A stretch of DNA of 64,000 nucleotides from Flammula alnicola (lineage: Eukaryota > Basidiomycota > Agaricomycetes > Agaricales > Strophariaceae), in assembly GCA_015499995.1 (NCBI GenBank), contig JADNRV010000005.1:620001-684000 (forward strand), given 5' to 3'. The notes under the pieces are model-generated. The model was given only the letters and a program-made list of their open reading frames with translations. It was not told the origin of the DNA and ran no database searches. This document shows, in pieces, positions 36,327-48,163 of this stretch. How positions within the stretch are numbered: the first letter of the stretch is position 1; every line of letters begins with the position of its first letter. A program made the translations under genes and the position numbers.

Positions 36327-37386
36327 TCTGGGTGAGAATTTTGACCAGTTAATAATGAAAGCTGAACGCACCATATGGTTAAATCGATGATCTCGTTATC
36401 GTATGTCAGCGATCGCTCCTTTTTAACTTCAGCCTTGATGCCAAGTTCAGATGTGTCGCCTTCGTCGTCGAGCATTGTCAAATCTAGGACCTCTGAATGG
36501 ATGGCTGGAGAACTGCGAGGCGCAGGGGCCTCAAAAGGTACAGTACCATCTGCCATTAAAACAGCTGTTTTCAAACTAAATTGGTACCAGTAGGCATGTT
36601 GAGAAAGGGTAAGTACATACCCTTCGGCCGATATTTGAATATAAAAGTGACCAAGTGTCTAAGAGTTGTTGTAGGTCTCTGTTTCTTCTTCTTTCGAAGC
36701 ATGACTTCTTGTCCCAATCTGTCAATGTTTCTTTGATGACTTCGAGCGTCAAATGGAATACTGAAGTTGATTCTTACTGGATACCGTGCACGATTCCTTT
36801 CTTTGCACGCTCATGTACCTGAAGGGGTGGCAGATCCACTCCTGTTATCGGTCGTGACGAGTATGCGTGAACTTGAATGTGCTGTACAGCGAGCTTAATC
36901 TCGCCAACCTGGGGAGGGAGTGTAGTAACGAAGTTATCGTCCTCTGCGACTCTACCAGATTATCAACGGCATCTTATTCATACTGGTCGAGCACGGTACT
37001 TACCTATGAGTTCGCAATTCGAGAAGCCATATGGCTTATATGAGAAATCTGAGGTCGCTACACCGTGATGAGTTACGACACTGCTTTGCCTCTTGACATT
37101 TCGAGGATGTAGTATTTTCCCAATTGAACGAGTGCCGTCGACAAAAATCTTCATGCTTGTTGCAAAAGCGCGAATGGAGTCAGTGTAGCAGATTTCGAAG
37201 GCCTATCATGGAAAGACTGAGAATTGCTTCAAGTACAGTAAATATACGTGACAAACACACCTTCCCTGCTTCTGAGGGAATCCAACACGTCGCTTCGGTC
37301 CCGTCAAGAGAAACCTCCACTCCGTACTCTGGCAGGCGTTTTCCATCCACCTGGATCCACCCCGAGAAGTTTCCTATTGCTGGCAT
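36327..37386 (-). CDS. DUF7918 protein, copy B
   Basis: Exons (minus): 37386-37261, 37202-37004, 36943-36778, 36718-36621, 36564-36372 and a one-base completion at 36327; 260 residues. N-terminus MPAIGNFSGWIQVDGKRLPE and CWIPSEAGK, then DSIRAFATSMKIFVDGTRSI, EDDNFVTTLPPQVGEIKLAV, VHERAKKGIVHGI and LVTFIFKYRPKA. C-terminal SUMO-interaction-like motifs: SEVLDLTMLDDEGDT and NEIIDLTIW. If the last intron is not spliced the frame stays open to 36131. The closest relative is the broken copy C (48917-50043); both lie next to a barrel-protein gene. Confidence 0.75.
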
Positions 37387-38262
37387 GTTCGGAGGTCTCT
37401 GAGAAGTAGACTAGACGCGGAAGAGGGCCAAACGCTGCGCTGTTCAGTAACAGACAGTGAAAGAAAAGCACGAACCTTTCAAGACGCGCGTGGCAGAGAA
37501 AGTCACGGGACACTCATTAAAGATCAGAGCGACCAGGAGCGACCCTGACATTCAAGTTGGTCAATATTCATCTGATATTCAATATTCAATGCTCATGCTC
37601 ATCATGATTCATCGTCCATCGTTCAACCATGTTCATTATGTATTAGAATCATTAGAGGGCGAAAGATGGTACACAAACAAGAAAAAAGGTATAACCCAGG
37701 AAGAAGACGGCATATCATGTGTCAACTTGAAGATATTAGGAAAAGACAGACATGACAAAGACATGAGTTTAATCCGTGCGACATAGAGAATAGCTATGAG
37801 ATAAATTTCATAGGGAGGTACACAGGCAGCGCAGGAGATCGAAGGATGCATAGGAGTTCTGTGAGCCTCTTCCCTTGCCAGTGTTTGGGGTCTCAGAAGA
37901 TGCAGGAAGAGAGAACCACGAAGCTTTATGATAGGCGACAGCGTCAGAGTGGCAGCGGCGATTCCTGCGGTGGAATTCCCGCCTGGCTCTTTTCCTAGAG
38001 GACCTAGTAGACGGTCGGCCTGAGTTCTGAGATCGCTCCTTGTTCGGACTCGAAACTGTCAATGCCTGCTTAAAAGAGTTACGGACATGCGCTGGTCGTC
38101 TGAGATGTCGATCAGTGCATCTCAATCGTTCCTTGCTTAACTTCGTTGCATGCAGCTTGTTCAAGCGCATCTACAGCAAATTTGTGAGCAATCTGGAATT
38201 TCAGTTCTCATGGCTAACCTGTAGTTCATGTATCTCGGATTCCAATTCGTCATCACTCTGCG
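37387..38262. other. Intergenic with DUF7918 remnant
   Basis: No intact gene. Around 38160-38262 the DNA matches the remnant near 57430-57570 (shared TGTGAGCAATCTG and CCAATTCGTCATCACTCTGC), the C-terminal part of a DUF7918-type gene. Confidence 0.5.
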
Positions 38263-39293
38263 TCATATCTTGCCCTCTGTTTCGCTTTCGACCTTCGCCG
38301 ATATCTTGCGAGGTCGATGAGGCGGGTCACAGATGACTTCAGCTTGCAATTCAGTATCCAACGCACTCGGAGGACCTGGGACTTCGGGGAGAAGATCGTC
38401 TGTCTCCATCGGAAGAGCCGGCAGAACAACGGCCTCACGACTCAAGAGCCCGTTTGCGACCAAAACTTCTGCGAGTTTTAATTAGTGTGGAAATACCCAG
38501 CGTAATATGACGGCGTCTTACCCAAACTTCGATACTTGAAAATGAATGTTGCAATGCGCTCGATGCGTTCTTGTAGGATTGCATGCTCTTGGGCCTCTTT
38601 TCTCTTTTTCCGTTGTTCAGCTTAATTTCTTGACCAGCACTGAACCGATGAACTGAGCGACAAGCGGATTACAGGGTAAAATTTTGACTTACTGTGGGTT
38701 AACAGAAGGATCTTCCATTGGCGATTAATCAGAAACCTTGAAATCCATTGAAATTATTAAATAAGGACGCACCAATGCGATTGATAACTAGCCGAATCTC
38801 GCCAAGATAACGGTTTGCGGAAATTGATTCAGATTCCAACTGTGAACCTAATAAAAGTTCAGTTACTCGCAGCTGACGTTGAACATGTTCATTCTCACCA
38901 TCAGAAGCAGCCGGAAGCTCAGAAAAGAAAAAAGCTCTTGATTCGCCAAGGGTTGCATGAGTTTTTTCAACAGAGGAGAAATCCCCTCCATCGTTCTTCA
39001 CCCGAAACGCCCGGCGAATCCTCTCGCTGCCGACTCCAACGCCGTCCAGGAACACATCTCCACGACTATCCATTAGGTGCTTCCGACACCTCCAATTTAC
39101 CGCGTATTGCTGCAAACCAATCTTCTAAGTCAGGTTGAATGGAGAAAAATCAATGAAAAGCTACCTGGCCAGCCTCAGATGAAATCCAACAAGTCAAGGT
39201 TCTCTGAGCTTCGTCGATGACTACACCATAGCACGGTAAAGTTTCGCCGCCCTTCACTCTGATGAATCCTTCAAATCCGTTGAGATAAGGCAT
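38263..39293 (-). CDS. DUF7918 protein, copy D (frame uncertain)
   Basis: Exons (minus): 39293-39165 and from 39124. N-terminus MPYLNGFEGFIRVKGGETLP, then CYGVVIDEAQRTLTCWISSE, YAVNWRCRKHLMDSRGDVFL, DGVGVGSERIRRAFRV and SANRYLGEIRLVINRIG, a diverged DUF7918 domain. An optional stop-free 51-nt intron lies inside (about 38909-38859). The middle (about 38740-38620) does not splice cleanly: the family text GQEIK-EQRKKRKEAQEH requires one extra base near 38622. Then TFIFKYRSLEVLVANGLLSR and an acidic Pro-rich tail ending at 38263. A second one-base change near 38300 would extend the tail into the text shared with 57.5 kb. Confidence 0.55.
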
Positions 39294-39965
39294 GTTCAAG
39301 TCTAGGCGATTGTTTGGAAAGCTGGTATTGGTTGGGGGTGCTTGGATGGAATCGCTGCTGGTGTCTTGGATTGGGATGAGTGGCGGGATGATCTGAAGAG
39401 CGGTTTACAAGGCAGTGACTTCCTTGTGCCACTTACGGAGTTGTCACAGTGACATTATGTTAGAACCGCACGTCACCTGACCGTGATGAGCGTCTAAATG
39501 TCGGTGGCTGTTGAGAGCCTCGCGAATCCAGTTTGAAGTGATCGTGGCAGATGTTGTATGGAGGTTCAAAACAGAGACAGCTGAGAAGGCGCTTATGCAT
39601 CTTGTCCAATGACGAGAAATTACGATCGGATGTCTTGCCCAAACAGAGATTTGGTCGAGCGCGAGGACTGCAATGATGTCATTACTTTTTCTCAGATTTA
39701 TCGGTGTCCTAGATTCTTGTACGGCAACTTGGCATCAGCACCTGACACCCATAGTCCGAGTCGGAAAGCTGCTCGAGCTCTGCTTAGGCGCCTATCGTTA
39801 GAAAGGATATGTTAGCCAACAGTAAAACCAATGCATTACTCACGGAGTCATGTCCGAAGATATGAAACATTAATTTTCTAATGCCATCCTCAACTAACTC
39901 TACCAATACAACTTAATAAAGTTTCTAACAAAAGAAAAGCAAAAGTTCACCTTGTGCGATTCAGA
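39294..39965. other. Intergenic, no gene seen
   Basis: Short frames only; 5' flank of DUF7918 copy D and 3' flank of the split gene. Confidence 0.35.
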
Positions 39966-40160
39966 TCATGCTTTCCACAACTCCAAGTCATGCTCTAGGT
40001 CCCAATCACCACCTATATACCTATCCTGACCAGCCATGTCAATGGATCTTCCGGTCTGTACATTTGGCAACCACTGATAGACGCGCTGGTGCCAGTGAGG
40101 TACAATTCCAATGCTGACGAGAAGATCTGCAAAACAAGAAGATTAGGCACGGAGAAGGTA

Positions 40161-41268
40161 CATTGAATATGACTGTCAATAAAGTTACTTTTCCGGGTCA
40201 ACTTGCTAACTTGCGGCCTGCAGTGGCCGAGATGCCGGTGCAGGGGATGAATATTCAACTTATTCCCACGCTGACGACAATCTAACTTGCAACTTGCCCC
40301 TCACTTAGACTAACTTCTAGTAACTTATGCAACACGGTGGCCCCAAGTTAGCTCGTGCAAATAACAACCAAGTAGTATGTGTGCATGCAAGTGCGTGCAA
40401 GTTAGCCCGAGGGCGTGCATGTTAGCCCGAGTGCGTACAAGTGCATGCAAGTGCATGCAAGTGCGTGCAAGTGCGTGTGTGAGTGCTTGCAAGTACATGC
40501 AAGTGCGTGTGAGTGAGTGAAGGTCAGTGAGGGTCAATGAGGGTTAGTGAGGGTGAGTGGCTCAGGTTAGTGTGGAGTGAGTGCAGACGTAAGTTGTCGC
40601 ATGCTGTGTGAGTGCGCGTGCAAGCGCCCGTTAAGCGCCCATGGATCACGCGTAAGTGCGCACGACTTATGCGACATTTGGTACGGCTGCTAATTCATGT
40701 CATAACTTCACATGAATTTCATTTCTTCCTGGGATAATAATCCTTTAAGATATGATCTATCTAATTTTTCATGCTATTGGTGGATGTGGAAGAGTGTAAT
40801 TATTATACAAGAATGCACCCGATACAAATGCAGGTTAGCCTTTTTTTAAGTCAAGCGTACCATTGTGCTGATGCTCAACCTGTAAGTTAGTTCTACGGAA
40901 TGCACCAGCTAACTGGTCAGCTTTGTGACTTAAAATCCTAGCTTGAGATGTAATTTTGTATATTTATGGTCTATATATTGGTAGCTACTAACTTAATACA
41001 AGGTACTTGTTAGGTAAAGGCACACAGAGGGCGGCAAGAACAGCAGTCAGGCGGGCGCAGCATGTAGCCGGCTGCAGGTGGTCCAAGCCAACTTACTGTG
41101 CAAGCGAGGTGTGCCAAGTTAACTTGCTGCGGGCATAATCGCGGGGCCAAGTTAACTTGTAACTTGCGACAAATCAACTTGCCCGCCAAAAGTTACCACA
41201 AGCTAACTTGTTGCAGGAATAAGTTAGTCCGACAAGTAACTTTGTTAACCACCCATTGAATATGACTG
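40161..41268. mobile_element. Insertion of unknown class with 15-bp flanking repeats
   Basis: DNA at 40176-41253 (1078 bp) is flanked by the identical 15-mer CATTGAATATGACTG (40161-40175 and 41254-41268), and the flanks join into one host exon. The ends are weakly inverted (TCAATAAAGTTACTT on the left; complement of AAGTAACTTTGTTAACC on the right). Inside are many copies of AACTTGC/GCAAGTTA and a GTGCATGCAAGT-type repeat block, but no coding frame. The long target duplication suits a target-primed (SINE/LINE-like) event, while the inverted ends suit a DNA transposon, so the class is open. Confidence 0.7.
40377..40560. repeat. GTGCATGCAAGT-type tandem repeat
   Basis: Imperfect tandem array of 10-14-nt units (GTGCATGCAA, GTGCGTGCAAGT, then GTGAGTGAGGGT-like units near the right end) inside the insertion. 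The minus-strand open frame over it is only the repeat translated. Confidence 0.75.
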
Positions 41269-41811
41269 ACGAACACATTGGAATACACGCGAACTTGAAT
41301 ATCGCTACCGGTTTCGAGTTTTGGTAATCCCTTCTCGGAGCCGTGTCAGGTCCAATTAAGAAGGGAAAGACAGTGACCGTGATGACCACGAACTCCGAGT
41401 TCCTTGGCAGTCCTGCATTGGAAATGGGGACCACTGGGAGACCTGCAAGCCGACGCCGACTACATTCCAAACCATTGAGGTAGTGCGCTTGCATGCTACA
41501 CTGCCGATTCTCTGGACGGTTGAAAAGGTCTTCGGCGCGATTCTTGACCCAATCTCGATGCTTGTCCGTGATAGGTAAGCACGCCCAAAATATTCGTCAC
41601 CGGGCATGTCAACGATGGGATAAATGGCTGTGGGTAGGTCGCCAGCGTAGTATCGAAATTTCACGTCCATTCGGACTGCGAGAGGATTGACAGTGCTGAA
41701 TGGTCGATAATATCGGGGGTAGGGTATGTATCTGGGTGGGCCCATCCGACGCTCGCGGTGAAAGTAGTTTGGTTCTATCACTATGAACCCTAGGACGAGG
41801 AAATTTTCCAC

Positions 41812-43499
41812 GTTTGCAAGCCCGTCCTTCGAGGAAGTTCTTCTCGTCTAACAGGGAAAAATGCTTGGTGTGCCGGGCGCATTCCCCGTTAGACGAGAAA
41901 TTTCATAACCGGGAGAGACCTAGGAATAATTTCCTGCCCCATGGCCACCATTCCCGGTTTCGGCTGGCGGGGGTTTACCCGGTAATTTTATGCAGTTTCA
42001 CGAAGAATCTTTCCTGAGGCCTATTTCTCCCAGTATTCACAGCCTTTTTTACTCGTATCCACGGCAACTTTTACTCGCATTCAGGTGATCTTTTCTCGTA
42101 CAGCGGCAATTTTTTCTTACATCGGATGGTCTATGATCACTCAAATCAGTCTGAATTACTAGTGGTAAATATAAATAACATAGTATGTACACTACAGAAG
42201 AAGGTAGTCATGGTCGTATGATGAAATAATAAATGTAGAATACAAACCAAACCGTCGCCGGATACTCAGCGTCGCTAACGTCATCGACGCGAGCCGCACC
42301 AAAGAAAATGTGTGATTGATGCTAAGGAAGCTAGAGAAAAAGTATATGAGAGAATTAACTCAATTAGGATATCTGAAATATGCAGAATTAAACTTACCAA
42401 GCGAACTCATATGCACCAACCCAATGCTACACTACTTTGTTTTCCAACCGTCTATCCCAATGACGGTCCTCTGACTGCACGACGAATGAACTTAAAGAAG
42501 CAATTGAGGAGTTGAGATGCGAGCGGTGACACTCTGAGTCATGGAGATTTGTGGAAGTTGGAGTACGGAAATCGATGCTGAGATGTCGGGTCCTATCACA
42601 AGATGGTCAGAGAACAGCATATGGAAGCGATAGCGGCTGACTGGTTCACACGCGGGCCTTGCCCAAGTGTTCTTGTTACACAGCTAGCGGGGTAGCATTT
42701 CCTTGGCATTTGCAAATGGAGAATGATGAGAAAATCAATAGCACCGCAGAAAGCAAGAGATGAAGGTCGGCGAGGAGGATCCAGACGGCGGTGAGAGGGT
42801 GAGAGCAACGAAATCATAATGGAATTCAAATTCCGCACTCGCCACTAGGCGGGATCACATGACACTATTTGGACTTGGGGAGATTTTTCGCTAACGTCCC
42901 GCTCACAGTAGCATTCACTATCTCGATGAGCTGACGAAGTACTAGTAGATTGCTATTACCTGAGTTACTTATGTAACGTAGTCAGCCAATTTGATTCTCA
43001 ATTCTCAATTTCTCACTAGTACTACGTAGTAGATGGCTTTTACCCGTCGGATACCTGCCAGACCAGGAAAAAATGACTTGATTTGAGCTTACTACAAGCT
43101 TACTATGGTCCTTGTATGGTCCTTTTATTAACTAAGGTAAAGAATAAGTACACAGTAGCCAAGTCTCAAAATTGGTTTAGATATTAGAAGGGAGAAACCT
43201 TCGCGGTAAATTTAGTAGTAATCTGCAGTGGCGAACGAGACAATAAATCCGGTGAGACCAGAAAAATATTTACCGGTCTGAAGCCTGGGAAAATTTTCCA
43301 GAATGGCTTTTACCTGTCGGATACCTGCCAGACTGGGAAAAAAGAATTATTCCTTGCTAAACCAGGAACTGTGACCGGGCATAGGGTTCATAGTGTATGA
43401 CACAATATGTTAGTATGAAAAGCAAAAAAAACATACGCAACAAGAATTGAATTCATGCCATACCTGTGCATTAGGCCTAACATTTTCCAACGCTGACCA
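41812..43499. other. Non-coding, AT-rich, with a 41-bp repeat pair
   Basis: No gene. A 41-bp sequence starting ATGGCTTTTACCCGTCGGAT occurs at 43033-43073 and again at 43303-43343 with three differences, exactly 270 bp apart. Motifs related to CCGGTAA/TTACCGG recur nearby. It may be the remains of a mobile element. Confidence 0.5.
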
Positions 43500-45760
43500 T
43501 CCGCACGCCACTTTACATTCTTGGAAGTCGTTTATCACGATGTTGTGCCGCTCGATTCTCTCGGAGCGGTCATCGCTAGGATGAAGGAAGCAAGTAAGGC
43601 CGTTGACCGTCAAATTCATTCTTGGATGAGTGATAGTGTCGAGGAGCCTAGAAGGGACTGGGTTGTTTGTGTTAACCTAAACTCATGGAATTGCTTTATA
43701 GGCAGCATGGACCTGCCGCTTGTCTTTCGACGAATCCAGCGCCTAAAAGCGGGCACGCTTTGAATGTCAAGCGTGATTGCTTAAATGGCCAATGTGGCGT
43801 TGCATGGGCCGCCGTCTGTGGCTCGTTGCAGGGGTCCGAGTTATATTAAGTAATGCGCAGACAAACTGAATGGGATGATTGGTGGGCAAAGCGAGCCTTG
43901 GTTACGCTCGCTTTGTCCCTATATCGATTTTCAGTCTGTAGTAGCTACCGCCAGAGGTTGGAAGGTCGCACCTGCTTCCACGCACACAATCTGTCGAGTG
44001 CGCGTGCGTCAACTGATCGGGAATAATATGGTGCGTAGAATCCCTTCAATCCGCTTAGGGGGTTTTGCTGCACATCGAGTAGGACTTGACGATTTCCAAT
44101 TATCTATATTAAAAGCAAAGCGACAAAAAATCGACTTTCTAGAGTCGAAGGAGGGCTACTAAAAACCATGGTGTCTATAGGTGCGTAGGCAAAAAGACAA
44201 TGCGAGCGGAATTTTGAGAGAGAGGACTAAAAAGGTGCGAAAGAGAAAAGTGTGCTACTTGTACGGGTGTATTTCGTCAGTTGTTCATATGAAGATGACA
44301 TGATTGTACATTTTTAATACTCACAACGGATGTGGGGACTACAGCGGAAAATAGATGAGTGATAATACCAAGTTTGTAGGGAGAAACGCCAGGGCATCAA
44401 GGACGGCGAAAGGAGAAACATAAGAATAAAGTCCGACTAACCCACCCATCATGACCGTTTTGGTCGAGCAGCCATAACAAAGGGGGACCATCCATATTTT
44501 TCATCTTCCTCAGTGTGCGCCTCGACAATATGCATGCACTCGATGGGTACAGGTCTCCGAGACGCACGTGGGGTACATAACCATCCCGCCGGATGCCTGT
44601 GCCACACAGGCTTTTCCATGCCGTATGGTATGGCACCTGCACAGCCTCTGCTCATAGCGGGCATCCAGCAGGTACCCAAAGTTGACAACAGACTGAAATA
44701 TCCTGGAGAAGATTGAGTGGGATTTATAGATGGTGGGGGGTAAGTCTCGGCATATAAAACTCGAGGTGTTACTCGTGCCGTCATTGCAACTTGCAGGTGC
44801 GTCCATAACGATGTTGCGAGTCATGCAAGCAAGGTTATAATTCTGGAATACCTCGCAGATATCTGATCCAGACTGGCCGGTAACGAGAAAGCGGAGGGGA
44901 ATTTGGTGGACCCTCGACGCGAGATCTGCGATGAGCAATAGGATGTCTCGTCGGGTTTCCTGGCCGCAGCATTGGTCCAGTCCATCAATGACGACGACCA
45001 TTGGCGTTTTTGGCGAGATTGTAGATGTCGATGGCAGCTGATGGAACGGCTGAATGATAAGCGACTGCAACTGCACGGCAATGGACTTGGTGGGCAGGGT
45101 GGGGTCATGAGCCATGGCGAGATTGATAGGTTCACGCATGCCCGGGACATTCATTGCAATCTGGTACGCGAGTGTCGAGAAGAGGTAGCGTCCATCATCT
45201 CCTCCACATCTATGCTGATCGAAGAAAAAACTCCCCGCAAGCCGACCCTCAGCGTGACAGACCTCAGAGACGGTCTGCGCGATCGCTGTACATGTCTTCG
45301 CAGTGTTGTGTGGCTCCTCAAGCCAAACAATTTTAGTCGTCAAGGGGTCTAATTTCCTAGCCCAGATGATGACATCCTGGGCTGTGGTCTCAGCGCGTGT
45401 GCCACTGCGACACCGTGGAGGAGGGTAGCGCTCGGACGAGTCGTGTATTGCATCGGGCGATATGGCTTGGCTCAACATATGGAAGCCTACACCCACTATT
45501 ATGTATGACGCTCAGTGGCTCACCGCCCAAAAAACGAACGCGAGCTCACCACTGTCAGCAGATTCAGGCAAGTTTATCATATCAAGGCGAGGTGCATTGA
45601 AGTGGTTGAATATGCCTCCTGTAATGAGCATATTATAGCCAGAAAAAAATGGGCTGTATGAGGAGAGTGAATCCTCGAGGTCATCTTGAGGAACAACAGG
45701 ATTTTTGCAGAGTATCATTGAAAGGAGGCGGTATATGAAGGGAGAGGAGAATAAACTAAT
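43500..45760. repeat. Inverted segmental duplication, arm 1
   Basis: Carries the truncated NACHT gene (minus) and a DUF7918 C-terminal remnant (about 43680-43790, plus strand frame LYRQHGPAACLSTNPA). The same contents in reverse order and orientation fill 55380-57450. Borders are approximate, judged by eye. Confidence 0.75.
44510..45718 (-). CDS. Truncated NACHT/STAND NTPase, copy 1
   Basis: Exons (minus): 45718-45550 and 45495-44510; 384 residues. The N-terminal FFSGYNMLITGGIFNHFN and HDSSERYPPPRC are typical of the region before NACHT in Agaricomycete NOD-like proteins. The P-loop reads LEEPHNTAKTC, lacking both the leading Gly and the Gly before Lys of GxxxxGK[ST]; Walker B VVVIDGLDQC is intact. 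Normal proteins continue with the rest of NACHT and WD40/ANK/TPR repeats; here the frame ends after a Cys-rich tail (CRCHTIRHGKACVAQASGGM). Probably not an active NTPase. About 85-90% like the copy at 55469-56621 by eye. Confidence 0.65.
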
Positions 45761-46879
45761 GACCCTTCATTAATTAAGTATCCACCAACCGAGCGGGGGC
45801 AAGGCTCGCTTCGCCATCCTAGAGGTTCCCGCCGGCCCGGGTAATCCGAGGATGAGGCTGGGCGTCCAACAATGCTTTTGTCGAGGCTCAAAGCCATGAA
45901 GAGACCATGAATTTAAAACACAAAATGTATTTAGTAGCAAATATCTACCTACCTAGCCGTTTTCTTCACGAAATACACTGGAATGAGCAAGATATCGGCG
46001 TTAATAAGAAAGTTACTCATGGGATTTTTGCAAAGCATTTGGCTTTGTTTGTTCTCCAGTTCCAGAGACTTCGAAATCTGGCTACACACTCCTCCCATTT
46101 GTTTGGGCTTCCTGACTGGAAACCGGGTGGAAAACTTTCGGTGCCACTGGCCTTGTATCTCCATTCGGATCACCAGGCGCTATGGGAACAACAGTATTGT
46201 TGGGTTAATAGATGGATTCATAACCGAGTCCCGACAGAGGGTTTAAGAAGGAAAGCGCTCAAGAATAACCGCAGTGGCACGAGCCATTTCCACATCCTCA
46301 TTTGTTTGACCTGCACTATCTCATCAGTTAAAATAGAAGGTATACTAAGCAGAAAAGTGTTCAAGACTAACACCAGTGGCAGGAGGTATTTCCGCACCAA
46401 CATTTATTTCCCCCATTTATTTGGCCTGTACTACAGTCATCTATTCCGGGTCCCAAATGATACACCGAGAATTAAAATTAGCATAGAAAACTCAAATCTC
46501 TATATGGTTCTTCCAAATCTTCATCAGAATATTTTAATAATGCATCAGATTGTGTACATTATATTTCAGAAGCAGGGATACAGCATTTGTGGAAGAACCT
46601 GCAAAGCAGTACTGTATCACTGAGTGGCAACCTACATGTGGGAAATAATGGCTTATTTCGGTGCTCACAGGGAATTTCGAAACATCCTTTGGCTCAAAAA
46701 TATACAAGGGTCAACAATATGTACAATATTTTACAAATCATTTGAAGGCAAACAGAGCTGTCTTTGCAGAGTTATTGACTTTGCAAAAGTGTATCAAATG
46801 ACGACGGTGTCTCAGTTGATGGTGGGTGACTATATCCGTCTGTTGAAAGAGACGGTATAGTTACGCAGAAAAGAATAAG
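45761..46879 (+). other. AT-rich DNA with degenerate ~108-nt repeats
   Basis: A 238-codon frame (45907-46623) is open, but I do not recognise it. It contains two related units starting near 46262 and 46370 (AGTGGCA...TTTCC...CATTTGTTTGACCTGCACTA-like); a further partial match is near 46880. The frame may be open only by repeat composition. Confidence 0.35.
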
Positions 46880-47370
46880 CTCACTGGCAGTGGCAACACC
46901 CACATTTGTTTGGCCTGCCACCCATACAGTACGCACGATCTTCGCTGTACTGCGTGCAAACTAGTATTATCGACATGCTGTGTACAAGTAACCGGATACA
47001 TGTCCACTCCCAAATATAAAAGAGGGCTGTCCAAAGGATAAGGAGATGTCCATTACAATCGTGTGAAGCGATCATTACGCTCATACTAAAAGAGCATCAT
47101 GTCCTTTCAAAAAGACCGCTAACATAGGAGATAGGGAGGAAAGGCCACTTCCAAGGAACCGCTGGAGAGCATCCACTTCATTGTCAATAGCCAGTGAGTA
47201 GGTGCTGCGACGTGACATTGCACACCGGGATCCACTTTCTTCCAGATCCAACCCGTTTCTTACCATGATACTCTAGATATCAGTCCCACAATCATCAATA
47301 CAGACGCCCCAATCCCCGCACTCACCACGAACCATGTGCAATGAACAATGAATGAGAGAATTCAGATAGA
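46880..47370. repeat. Direct segmental repeat, copy 1
   Basis: Matches about 50640-51200 on the same strand (shared CTTCCAAGGAACCGCTGGAG, GACGCCCCAATCCCCGCACT and ATGTCCACTCCCAA). In both, the minus strand encodes the end of a membrane protein (at 51210-50998: LLLIVHCLWFVASAGIGASV). The two copies flank the DPBB-DUF7918 block. Confidence 0.7.
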
Positions 47371-47602
47371 TCTTAGTAGACGAAGCCTCAGTCGTAGCAA
47401 CAAAAAAACCCGTCTTCTTCGGTAAAAAAATTCTGCTCGGCCCCGGATTGTATTTTTAGCTTTCTGGTGCTTTCCGTTCTATCACAAGTAGCAAAAATCG
47501 CTGGGGAACTTCGACCTTTCTATGATTTACATTGTACCAACCAATTCTGGCGTGCGGCGCGCTACTCCCAAAAAATGTCCGCACGAAGTAATCGTTAATT
47601 GA

Positions 47603-48163
47603 CTAGATGAAATCCCAAGTAACTTGAATCTCGCCCGCGTCTAGGGAGGCGAACAAAGTGAACGCCCCTTCGGTGAGATCGAGGCCGTTTATCCCGCAGC
47701 CAGGGCAGTCGTCGACAATGGTGAGTATCGCAGATGTGCCCTGAGCTACATTATGTACAGTATATGAGCACCTTGCAGAAAAATATGACGAAAATAATAT
47801 ATTGACTTACAAGTAACGTTGATCTGTTGGAAACAGTGCGGTCCTGGGCTGGGTCCAGTTCCGAATTGTGCAATATTGAGGGCCACGGAGTGGTCACCAT
47901 TATTTATTGGCTGTAAGCAAGCACCGAGCTGCAGCATAATGTCAGCAACGTTGTGCGGGATAATGGATTTAGGAGGAGTCTGCTTACCTCGCCATTGTTT
48001 ACGGCGAAGAAAGTAGCTTAAAGGGGACGGATTCAAGTTAGACGATGCCATCGACGAGTATAAATCGCAGCGCTTCAATGCACATACCATCGCCTAAGAA
48101 GCTTGGATTCGCGATGCCAAAGAACAGCGACAAAGCAGCGAGGGAGGTTTTCGTAAGTTGCAT
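47603..48163 (-). CDS. Secreted RlpA/barwin-like double-psi beta-barrel protein, copy 2
   Basis: Exons (minus): 48163-48088, 48016-47988, 47928-47811 and 47745-47603; 121 residues, frames intact. Signal peptide MQLTKTSLAALSLFFGIANP, then ATFFAVNNGE, LGACLQPINNGDHSVALNIA, INVTSQGTSAILTIVDDC, PGCGINGLDLTEGAFTLFAS and VTWDFI. Exon structure is identical to copy 1 at 34896-35462. Differences are spread over the protein (for example ECITCGT against DCPGCGI), so both copies have been kept under protein-level constraint since the duplication. Confidence 0.85.

Larger units (their letters stand above)
39966..41811 (-). pseudogene. Hypothetical gene split by an insertion
   Basis: Exon pieces on the minus strand: 41811-41443, 41333-41254, then an inserted element (41253-40176), then 40175 downwards with a last exon 40126-39966. 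The protein text runs PNYFHRERRMGPPRYIPYPR, DVKFRYYAGDLPTAIYPIVD, GLPKLETGSDIQVRVYSNVF, VSHIQ (interrupted), then YLLVSIGIVPHWHQRVYQWL and GGDWDLEHDLELWKA. Without the element the exon would end CAAT|GTACCT and splice over a very short 35-nt intron (branch-like CCTAATC, acceptor TTTTGCAG). The 5' end is unresolved; an acceptor-like CTGTTAG lies just upstream. Family not recognised. The insertion presumably inactivates it unless the element is spliced out. Confidence 0.55.

Noticed and set aside
40325..40537. His/Leu/Thr-rich repeat protein on the minus strand
   Set aside because: It is the GTGCATGCAAGT repeat of the insertion translated.
40370..40560. CRISPR-like array
   Set aside because: Units are 10-14 nt, contiguous, without unique spacers, and the organism is a eukaryote.
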